A stretch of 64,000 nucleotides of DNA from Soonwooa sp023440705 (GTDB lineage Bacteria > Bacteroidota > Bacteroidia > Flavobacteriales > Weeksellaceae), in contig JAEXRP010000024.1 in the NCBI GenBank assembly GCA_023440705.1, positions 1 to 64,000 of the forward strand, in the 5' to 3' direction. Below the pieces are notes generated by a model that saw only the letters and a list, made by a program, of their open reading frames with translations, did no database searches and had not been told where the DNA came from. Each line of letters starts with the position of its first letter. Positions within the stretch are counted from its first letter, which is position 1. The translations under genes were made by a program, and so were the position numbers. Positions 25,459 through 33,055 of this stretch are shown here, one piece after another.

Positions 25459-25637
25459 GTAACAGATCATTCGACTTCCAAAAGAAAACGATAAAGCAAG
25501 TAGAAGTTTTCCAGTGAATTTGATTTTAAAAGTCATTTGTAAGTTGGATTGAAATACTGAAATCTATGTTAAAATCGCGTGTTCAAAGGCAGACATAGAG
25601 ATTTTACAAATGAAAATTATTGTCGAATGATTGTTAC
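25459..25637. repeat. Nested inverted-repeat element (about 180 bp)
   Basis: Three sets of inverted repeats lie inside each other. Outer arms are GTAACAGATCATTCGAC (25459-25475) and GTCGAATGATTGTTAC (25622-25637), with one missing base. Middle arms are TCATTTGTAA (25533-25542) and TTACAAATGA (25605-25614). Inner arms are AAATCTATGT (25561-25570) and ACATAGAGATTT (25594-25605). There is no coding potential. It could be a MITE-like element or a structured RNA in the 338-base gap between alaS and the next, convergent gene. Confidence 0.55.
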
Positions 25638-25662
25638 AGTTTCCTTTTTCAAACAATACAAA

Positions 25663-26829
25663 TCATCTACCTGCTTTTTTGTTATCTGTGCCAATTCGGT
25701 ATGGGAAGTAGTTAACCACTTTATCCATAAGATTATTCATTAGTTTGTCAGTTTCATCGATTAGAGAATATTTAGAACCAGCATTCTCGTCCAATTTCCA
25801 AACCCAATCCCCAGAAGTACCGTCGAATAAGGTGATTTTAATGATACCTGATTTACTTTCTTTGTTGTTCATTTTTTGTACATAATCGCCAGCGATAACA
25901 GCGTCAACACCTAATGCTTTCGCAATTTCTTCTTTGCTCGTTGTATAAAGCGTCGACATAATGCCGCTATTTTTTAGTTTAAGATTAGTTGTGCTAATGT
26001 CTTGAAATTCAATAGAATAGTTGTTTTGGTTTCTTAGCAAAAATTTATAAAGACTTTCTTGTACTTTTTCTTCTATTTCTTTTTCGTTACGCACACGTTC
26101 TTTTTTACTGGTAATTTGTTTTTTATTTTCCCCTTCTATGTCTACAGAAAAAGGAATAATTGCTACTGTCTTATGTGTTGTAATATAATCGTCATAACGC
26201 TTTGAAAGGAAAATATTTTTGTTTTTCGATTTATCCAAACTCGTTTGAAGATCAGTACTTTTTTGGAATAATTTTCCTGAAGTAAAAGGATCAGTACCAA
26301 TAATTCCATTAGTTGCAGCGCCCAAAATCATACTTCCAAGACCAGGTTTTTTCTTTTCTTCAGTTGCTTTTGTCGTAACTGTACCAGTCGACTCAACCAT
26401 CATATTACCTAGATTAGCTGTAGAACCTGCGATTTGGCTAATTGTTTTTGGTTTTTTAACCAAGCTATTAATTAAAGCTGGATTGCTATTTAAAGTATTG
26501 ACAATACTTGGATTAAGACTAAGTGCTAAAACAACATCTTCATTTTTAGTCAACAATTTTAAAAAATCTGGACTTGCATTAATTGTATTGATTATGTTAG
26601 GATTAGCAGTTATTAAATTTAGAACTTGAGGTTCGTCAACGACTGCATCCAATAGTTTTTCATTCATGTTTAATGAATTGATTAACTGTGGATTAGCGTT
26701 AATTGCATTAAGGATTTGTGGATTTTTCTTAATAGCTTTGGTAACAGCCTTTGTCGGAGGCATCGCCATTTGGGCATTAACTTGTGACGCTGCTACAAGG
26801 AGAAGCGCAGAAAGTAAAATTTTTTTCAT
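25663..26829 (-). CDS. Secreted protein with ten-residue NP repeats and a CsgG/TolB-N-like domain
   Basis: The 388-residue protein has a signal peptide (residues 1-19, SQVNA then Q). Residues about 28-130 are roughly ten tandem ten-residue units of the form (x)NPxhhNxhx (KNPQILNAIN, ANPQLINSLN, ANPNIINTIN, LNPSIVNTLN, SNPALINSLV). After a linker, residues about 215-375 hold a domain beginning TVAIIPFSVDIEGE and containing FQDISTTNLKLKNSG and EEIAKALGVDAVIAGDYVQ, then W.W and VVNYFPY. The same domain pattern is split between the ends of the upstream protein, so the two are paralogs. The fold resembles CsgG/TolB-N-type domains (inference). The function is unknown. Confidence 0.75.
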   Translation of the reverse strand: MKKILLSALLLVAASQVNAQMAMPPTKAVTKAIKKNPQILNAINANPQLINSLNMNEKLLDAVVDEPQVLNLITANPNIINTINASPDFLKLLTKNEDVVLALSLNPSIVNTLNSNPALINSLVKKPKTISQIAGSTANLGNMMVESTGTVTTKATEEKKKPGLGSMILGAATNGIIGTDPFTSGKLFQKSTDLQTSLDKSKNKNIFLSKRYDDYITTHKTVAIIPFSVDIEGENKKQITSKKERVRNEKEIEEKVQESLYKFLLRNQNNYSIEFQDISTTNLKLKNSGIMSTLYTTSKEEIAKALGVDAVIAGDYVQKMNNKESKSGIIKITLFDGTSGDWVWKLDENAGSKYSLIDETDKLMNNLMDKVVNYFPYRIGTDNKKAGR

Positions 26830-26847
26830 GATGTTAAGATTTGTTTG

Positions 26848-29800
26848 TTAGTTATTGTTGAAATAAGGGAAATTCTTGTTGAGTCTCTTGATAACATTGA
26901 CTACTGTTTTTGACATGTCATAAATTCTGGTTTTAGAATTCTCGTTGATGTATTGCCAAAGCACTTTGTCGCTATCTTTTCCGAAGACGTTAATGGTAAA
27001 TTTTGATTTGTCTTTCGGATCTAATGTTGGATCAAGGATAGAAGCCGTCGTTTGCGAAAATGTTTTTTCACGGAGGCTTACCGTATCATATTTGTGAGAT
27101 AATGCATCTTTTCCAAAATCAAAGAATTGTAAATCGATCATGTCATTTAATAACATTTGGTTGATTTTAGAATTCACGATAACTTCGGCAACGGTTTTTT
27201 GTTCTTGCGTTAATCCTTTAGAAATTTGTGCAAACAAGTTTTTATCAATGCCTAAATTGTCATTAGCATAACTTGCCATAATCTCCTGATGATCACCTTT
27301 TACAATACCATTAAGGACTTCTTTGGTATCAGATAATCTGTACGCAAGCACTTCCAATTCTTCTGGTGTTTTATTAAGAATTGTAAAATCTTCGTCGGCT
27401 GCAATACCTAATAATTGATTAATTTTTGAACGGTTTTCAATTAAAATATTTGCTGTGGCTTCGTCATTACCAAGAAGATTTGCGAGTTGGATTTTATCAC
27501 CTTTTAGAAGAGACAAAATACCTTCTTTATTATTAAGTAACAAGTCCGAAGCTTTGGAAATAGCATTGTCGTTAAGCCCTGTTTTTAGCCCTGAAAACCA
27601 AACTTTAAGTGTTCCTGACGGCGAATTGTCATTAAGTAAATCGCCTAACAAAGTTGTAGAACTGCCGATAATCTGCGCAAATTGTCCAATCTGGCTGAAG
27701 TTAAGTTCTGTACCAAAAAGACTTCTGTTTTGCTGTAATAAACCAGTGATAATATTTTGAATATTTCCACTGTTGATATTGCTGATGAAATCCTTGTTAT
27801 TACTGATAAATAGACCAAGTTGCTGGATGTCGATACCTTCTAATTTGTTTCCGAAAAGTTGAGTTCCGTTTTGTGTAAGATTATTAATAATTGATTCTTG
27901 ATCAAGATCTATTAAACTGCTGATGTTGTTTTTATCCGTTAATATTGAAGCATATTTTTGTACGCCATCTGTCGACAATTTGTTACCGATAATTTGACTG
28001 CTATTCGCTAGTGCCATATTCACCAATTCAGAATAATCACCTTTGATGATACCTCCCAAATGGTCTTTATTTTTTAAAATTAAATTGGTATAAAATGACG
28101 TTGACTCGTCTCCGAAACTACCTACCAATCGCCCAACATTATTACCCAAAGCTTCTTGCCAAGCATTCGACGTATCTCCAGATGCTAGCTTACCGATAAG
28201 CTCTTGGTTGTCAATTAAAATATTTCCGAATTCGCCCAACTGGTTTTTGTCCAATACAGTTCCTAAAAGATTGGCGTCTTTGCTAAGTAAGGATGTCATC
28301 ATACTTTTAGCATCGCCATTCATTGCATTTCGTAAAAAGTCTTTGTTGTTGCCAAGTAGTTTTGCAAATTTCTGAATATCAACATTTTGTATTTGATCTC
28401 CGAAAATTTTCAAACCATTTTCTGTCAAATTAGTTACAATCATTTGCGTATCACCAGATAAAAGTCCGGTAATAGCTTCTTTGTTTGTAAGAAGAGAAGC
28501 GTAATTTTTTGCTTCTTCCGATGGTAAAATTTCGCCAATTAAAGAAGCATTGTTACTTAGTAAATCACTTGTGAGAGAAGAAAAATCACCACTAACAGCT
28601 TTCGCAAAAAGATCTTTATTTTTTAAAATTAAATCTGTGTAAAAATTAGAAGAAGTGGTCGGTACCATTCCTGATATGGTAGAAATGTTCTTGCTTAACA
28701 TATCTTGCAAAAGATTAGAAGTATCGCCAGAAGCTAGTTTGACAATAATATCAGAATTGTTACTTAGGATTTCTCCAAATTTTCCCAATTGTGCTGCGTC
28801 TAGTGCTGTCCCAAGAATATTACTGTCTTTACTTAATAAAGAATTCAGCATTTTTTTTGGGTCACCATCGATAGTACTTTGGATAAATTCTCTATTATTT
28901 GCAATGAGTTTTGCAAATTTTTGTACATCCGCATTTCCTATTTGATCTCCGAAAAGTTGTGCTCCACTTTGTGTTAAAGTCGAAATAATAGATTGCGTAT
29001 TACCAGACAATAAGCCTTTAACAGCTTCTTTATTGGTTAGTAAGGCTGCATATTTTTGAGCTTCACCCAGAGGAAGTTTTTCACCAATTAAAGAAATATT
29101 ATTAACTAATAAATCTGTTGTCAACGCTGTGAAATCACCCTTCAATGCTTTACCAACTAGTTCTTTATTATTCAAAATTAAATTAGAATAAAAAGACGCA
29201 TTATTACCGCCAATCATGTTGGTTACATGACCGATATTTTTGTCAAGAACATCATTTAACAAATTGCTAGTGTCACCCGTCGCTAACTTTGCAATAATAC
29301 TTGCATTGTTGCTAAGAGCTGTCGTCAAAAACGAATTTTGTTCACCTGCATATTTGCTCGTAATACTCGTTACATTACTTGAGATAATATCGAACATAAT
29401 CCCTTTCGTATTGCCGTCAATTACGTTTTGTACAACCTTAGTGTTGTTTTGTATCAATTTGACAACTTGTGGATTAAGGTTAAGTTCGCTGCCTAATAAA
29501 TTGGCGTTATTGGAAACCAAATCACTAAATAAATTTGAAGTATCGCCTTTTGTAAGTTTAGTTATCGTTTTTGAATTTTTTGCTGCAATTTCTGCTACTT
29601 TTTGCCAATTACCTTCGGGAAGAAGAGATCCTGCAATCGAGGTAATTGCGGCAATATCTCCAGATTTTAATTTTTGATAAAACTCACCAGGCTTTGTAAT
29701 AGCATCTATTAAAGCATTTGGATTTTTTATAAACTTAAGCGCTTGTATCCCAGGAATATTTCCTTTAAGTTGAGATATTGCTAAATCACTTAAAGCTTTA

Positions 29801-30327
29801 GAAAGGTTCTGCCAACCAGTTTTTTGATTATCGACTTCTAGGTCATACGTACAAATAAGTACGGCGTCGACATTTAACAATTTAGCTAAATATGATGGTG
29901 GATAATCGCCAGGATGTAAGAAGTAGCCAATATCCTGAAGAAGTTTATTGGTTATTCTTATGTCTTGTAAATAAATTTCGGATTTGTAATTATCAAATAC
30001 ATCCCAAAACTGTTCTTGCAACAATTTACCAATCATCTGTTGGTTTTCAAATTGTTGTTCAGCAATTTCTTCGGTGTAATCTAAAGGTTTGATGTACGAT
30101 ATAGCCGTATTAAAAGGGATAATCGCAATCTTGACATGCTCGTCGATTTCATCTTTGAGATTCTCATCAGCGTATATAACGTCATTTTGGTTAGACTTCA
30201 GTAAGGTTGCATACTTGCTTGCAATACTAATAACTGATGTAATCTGGCCAAGTTGAGCGTTAACTAGTGTCATGGGAAATAACGTCATCCCAAACAGGAG
30301 GAGAATTGAACATTTTCTTCTCAGCAT
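26848..30327 (-). CDS. Giant secreted repeat protein (1159 aa) with about fifteen 45-residue units
   Basis: The signal peptide spans residues 1-24. Residues about 60-165 hold a domain with KIAIIPFN, EIYLQDIRITNKLLQDIGYF and LAKLLNVDAVLICTYDL, matching the domain of the downstream gene's product. From about residue 230 to 920 there are about fifteen units of about 45 residues. Their pattern is NN..hh..h..GD....h...L..N..hhG..h.....h..hA..L. They alternate in a four-unit order that repeats about three times (period about 184 residues), for example LASGDTSNLLQDMLSKNIST, then SGDFSSLTSDLLSNNASLIG. The C terminus ends W.YINENSKTRIYDMSK then NKNFPYF, like the smaller paralog. I do not recognise the repeat; a helical solenoid is likely. 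Confidence 0.75.
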   Translation of the reverse strand: MLRRKCSILLLFGMTLFPMTLVNAQLGQITSVISIASKYATLLKSNQNDVIYADENLKDEIDEHVKIAIIPFNTAISYIKPLDYTEEIAEQQFENQQMIGKLLQEQFWDVFDNYKSEIYLQDIRITNKLLQDIGYFLHPGDYPPSYLAKLLNVDAVLICTYDLEVDNQKTGWQNLSKALSDLAISQLKGNIPGIQALKFIKNPNALIDAITKPGEFYQKLKSGDIAAITSIAGSLLPEGNWQKVAEIAAKNSKTITKLTKGDTSNLFSDLVSNNANLLGSELNLNPQVVKLIQNNTKVVQNVIDGNTKGIMFDIISSNVTSITSKYAGEQNSFLTTALSNNASIIAKLATGDTSNLLNDVLDKNIGHVTNMIGGNNASFYSNLILNNKELVGKALKGDFTALTTDLLVNNISLIGEKLPLGEAQKYAALLTNKEAVKGLLSGNTQSIISTLTQSGAQLFGDQIGNADVQKFAKLIANNREFIQSTIDGDPKKMLNSLLSKDSNILGTALDAAQLGKFGEILSNNSDIIVKLASGDTSNLLQDMLSKNISTISGMVPTTSSNFYTDLILKNKDLFAKAVSGDFSSLTSDLLSNNASLIGEILPSEEAKNYASLLTNKEAITGLLSGDTQMIVTNLTENGLKIFGDQIQNVDIQKFAKLLGNNKDFLRNAMNGDAKSMMTSLLSKDANLLGTVLDKNQLGEFGNILIDNQELIGKLASGDTSNAWQEALGNNVGRLVGSFGDESTSFYTNLILKNKDHLGGIIKGDYSELVNMALANSSQIIGNKLSTDGVQKYASILTDKNNISSLIDLDQESIINNLTQNGTQLFGNKLEGIDIQQLGLFISNNKDFISNINSGNIQNIITGLLQQNRSLFGTELNFSQIGQFAQIIGSSTTLLGDLLNDNSPSGTLKVWFSGLKTGLNDNAISKASDLLLNNKEGILSLLKGDKIQLANLLGNDEATANILIENRSKINQLLGIAADEDFTILNKTPEELEVLAYRLSDTKEVLNGIVKGDHQEIMASYANDNLGIDKNLFAQISKGLTQEQKTVAEVIVNSKINQMLLNDMIDLQFFDFGKDALSHKYDTVSLREKTFSQTTASILDPTLDPKDKSKFTINVFGKDSDKVLWQYINENSKTRIYDMSKTVVNVIKRLNKNFPYFNNN

Positions 30328-30867
30328 AATTTTAGTTTTTCGTTAGTTGGTTAATGGTTTTGAGTTAGACATTTATAAGTACTTAACTCAGGTGTTTCAA
30401 TCTTGGTGACAAAGATGTTTTATTTAAAAATGAAAACTAAATTTTACTGAGGTAGTTATAAGGTAGTTCCGTCTACTACCTAGAAGAGTAGTTTATTTAA
30501 TGCTTTGAATATTAATGGTTTAGAAGTTGTTTGTAGACGGTTGATTTTGTATTTGTAGACAGGTTTTCAAAAGCTTTTTTTGATATTTTGGAAGATTGTT
30601 AGAAATATTATTAATGGTAATGATATGGATTTTTGTGTTCTTTTGATATTAAAATACTTGCGTTTTGTTTGTTAAAATTGGTAACCTAAAGAAATTTTAA
30701 TAAACAAATAGCTCCCATTATACTTTTCAAAATTATTTTCGTAATTGGTTGAATATTAGTCTTGTATTAAATTTTTGTTTAAAAATTCATGCATTTTAAA
30801 ATAGCATTAATTGTAGCTTGTTGAAGCTTGTTTTAATATTGCTGAGATAAATAACAACTTAAATAAT
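30328..30867. promoter_or_regulatory. Divergent control region of the repeat-protein operon and a T9SS gene
   Basis: This 540-base stretch has no gene. GGTAGT (30451-30456) is repeated ten bases later as AGGTAGT (30461-30467), which forms a 7-7-7 inverted repeat with ACTACCT (30475-30481). TTTGTAGAC occurs at 30530-30538 and again at 30552-30560, a spacing of 22 bases (two helical turns). A weak -7 box TAATATTG (30834-30841) with TTG at 30811-30813 may serve the gene at 30868. CATCTTTG (minus strand, 30410-30417) may serve the giant gene. Confidence 0.45.
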
Positions 30868-32226
30868 ATGAAAAAGAAAAATTTACTTTTACAACTTTGT
30901 GGAGCAATGCTTCTTGTATCTTCTACAATGAATGCTCAAGAATATAGAAAGATTACACAACCTAATTCGGCGTTTCAAGATGTTAACGATAATGGCGTAG
31001 CAGTTGGTTTTGGATTAATGTATGATTGGACTACGAAGGTGGTAACGCCTAAAGAATCAGTAGTTTATAGATTGAGATCTATTAATAATAATGGCGATAT
31101 GACTGCTGGTGTTACTGTTGGTAATCAAAAGGTTGCGTCTTACAAACTTAATGGCAGCACTTCTTGGACTTCAATACCGCTACCACCAAATACAGTTAAC
31201 TCAACTTTATATACAGAAGGGGTTCCGTATCAAATTTCAGAAAACGGAAAGTATATTGTCGGAAGTATGGGCTTATTTGATAATCAATTACAAAAAGATA
31301 TTGTAATACCTTTCATATTCGATACAACTACAGGCGTGACCAGTAGAGCTTCGAATTCTGATTTCGTAGACGGAACTTTTTTAACAGTTAATAATGCTGG
31401 AGATACTGCGGGATGGATTGATATTCCGCTGACAAGTACGAGAAGAGTGCCAACTTTATATAGTAATTCGGGTGTTTTTAAATACATCAAAAATAACAAC
31501 GGAAGTTTACCGCAGGTTATTAATAACGAAGTTAAAGCTATTAATAATAATGGGGTAGCGGTTGGGCAATTTGACAATTTACCATTTATTTACGATCCTG
31601 CTACAGATACATATACGGAGTTTGCAAACCCTAATCCTGCTAAATATTTTGGAGGTGCATTTTCAAGCATTTCGGAGGATGGGACTATTGTAGGAATGTG
31701 GTATACTGCTGGACAAAGTAACCGTTTTGCAACGATATATCATCCGAATTTGGGGACTACACCATTAGATCTGAAAGCATATTTAGAATCAAGAGGCGTA
31801 ACAGTTCAAAGTGGTGGTACTGCTAACAATATGGGGCCAGCTTTAGCCATTTCTCCAAATGGAAAATTTATCATCGGTTTTGAAGATGGACCTGCAGTTG
31901 TTGCTTACGGATGGATTGTTAATATCCCTGAACTGGTGCTAGCTAACAATGAGGTTCAGGCCAGTAAACTGACAGTTAATGTATATCCTAACCCAGTTAT
32001 TGATGACATTAATATTGACTTGAGAACTTCGAAAGCTGGCGTTGCAAAAGTTGAGCTTTATTCGCTTGACGGTAAACTTATAAAATCTGAAAATAAAAAT
32101 TTATCAAACGGTATTAACCACATTAATGTTAATGTTGCACAAGCTGCAAAAGGAACTAAGAATCTTATCTTAGTTATTAATACACCTGAAGGTAACAGGA
32201 TTTCTAAAAAGTTGGTAATTAAATAA
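30868..32226 (+). CDS. T9SS-secreted protein with HAF-type repeats
   Basis: The 452-residue protein has a signal peptide (about residues 1-23, MNA then Q). The body contains repeats like INNNGDMTAGVTV, INNNGVAVGQFD, ISEDGTIVGMWYT and ISPNGKFIIGFEDG. These are extracellular HAF-like repeats of about 40-50 residues, probably a beta-propeller. The last about 80 residues are a type A T9SS sorting domain (VYPNPVIDDINIDLRTSKAG, VELYSLDGKLIKS, ISKKLVIK). It is therefore exported to the surface or medium by type IX secretion. The function is unknown. A terminator follows. Confidence 0.85.
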   Translation: MKKKNLLLQLCGAMLLVSSTMNAQEYRKITQPNSAFQDVNDNGVAVGFGLMYDWTTKVVTPKESVVYRLRSINNNGDMTAGVTVGNQKVASYKLNGSTSWTSIPLPPNTVNSTLYTEGVPYQISENGKYIVGSMGLFDNQLQKDIVIPFIFDTTTGVTSRASNSDFVDGTFLTVNNAGDTAGWIDIPLTSTRRVPTLYSNSGVFKYIKNNNGSLPQVINNEVKAINNNGVAVGQFDNLPFIYDPATDTYTEFANPNPAKYFGGAFSSISEDGTIVGMWYTAGQSNRFATIYHPNLGTTPLDLKAYLESRGVTVQSGGTANNMGPALAISPNGKFIIGFEDGPAVVAYGWIVNIPELVLANNEVQASKLTVNVYPNPVIDDINIDLRTSKAGVAKVELYSLDGKLIKSENKNLSNGINHINVNVAQAAKGTKNLILVINTPEGNRISKKLVIK

Positions 32227-32246
32227 TTACAAGTGTGCGAAGATAG

Positions 32247-32277
32247 AGGCTTTCAAATTAAATTGAAAGCCTTTTTT
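32247..32277. terminator. Terminator between the T9SS gene and the SixA-like gene
   Basis: AGGCTTTCAA (32247-32256) pairs exactly with TTGAAAGCCT (32263-32272) around ATTAAA, followed by a T-run. It ends at the stop codon region of the convergent gene. Confidence 0.82.
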
Positions 32278-32278
32278 A

Positions 32279-32755
32279 TCAAATATTTTTGGGAGAGTAG
32301 AAATACAAGAATTTTTTATTAGCCATTTCAAAATCTGACCAATCTTCGCAATCTACTTGGTAAGCTGCAACACCGCAAGTTGGGAGATTTATAATTTCGT
32401 CCGTTAAATAATTTGCAAAATTCGAAATACCATTATTGTGCGAAAATATTGCAACACAATTGCTATCTTTTGGAAGTCCGTAGATTACGTTTTCAAAATG
32501 TTGTTCTCGAGCGTTATAAAGTTGATGTTCAGTCGAAAAATTTTTGTCGAAAACCTTAGAAAATAGAGCGCAAGTATCCTGTGCTCTTTTAGCTGGACTA
32601 CTAATAAAAGTATCAATGTTAACGGATTTATTTTTTAGGAAATTCGCCATTCTTGGGGCATTTTCCTCTCCTGTTTCGGTAAGTGGGCGGTCAAAATCTT
32701 CCACGCCTTCTGGCCAGTCGCTCTTGGCATGTCTTATGAGCAAAATTGTTTTCAT
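32279..32755 (-). CDS. SixA-like histidine phosphatase
   Basis: The 158-residue protein begins LLIRHAKSDWPEGVEDFDRP followed by LTETGEENA. This is the RHG catalytic motif and adjacent sequence of the SixA group of the histidine phosphatase superfamily. A second catalytic His is in IFSHNNGISNFANYL. SixA of E. coli removes phosphate from phosphohistidine of phosphorelay or PTS proteins; the target here is unknown. It is cytoplasmic and monocistronic. Confidence 0.92.
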   Translation of the reverse strand: MKTILLIRHAKSDWPEGVEDFDRPLTETGEENAPRMANFLKNKSVNIDTFISSPAKRAQDTCALFSKVFDKNFSTEHQLYNAREQHFENVIYGLPKDSNCVAIFSHNNGISNFANYLTDEIINLPTCGVAAYQVDCEDWSDFEMANKKFLYFYSPKNI

Positions 32756-33055
32756 GTGCTTTTTTTCTTCAGAAATAAAATTAGGAAAAAAATCATTTCA
32801 AAATTTAATTAATTTGAAAATCAATCTGATATGCATAAAATTTTCCTGATCAGTAAGTCCAATTCTTTGTTCAGTAATAGCCAGTTATCGTTTTAACTCT
32901 GTTTTAAAGAGTCAAAAGTTAGAAAAGTAGACATTTTTTTAAAACTTTGAATAATATAAATAAAGATACGATAAAGGAAACATTGCTATAAAAAAGCGCA
33001 ACCAAATATGGCTGCGCTTTCCCGTTTGTAAAATTAAATAATATAATTCGAAATA
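32756..33055. other. Intergenic region between two minus-strand genes
   Basis: About 230 bases of AT-rich sequence precede the protease terminator at 32988-33020. An imperfect AT-rich inverted repeat (TTTCAAAAT...TTTGAAAAT around 32797-32821) and a small ACTC...GAGT stem (near 32897-32913) are visible. No gene or convincing promoter was found. Confidence 0.4.
32988..33020 (-). terminator. Terminator of the M36 protease gene
   Basis: On the minus strand AAAGCGCA (33013-33020) pairs with TGCGCTTT (32993-33000), with an inner CCA/TGG helix. A run of T follows at 32992-32988. Confidence 0.8.
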
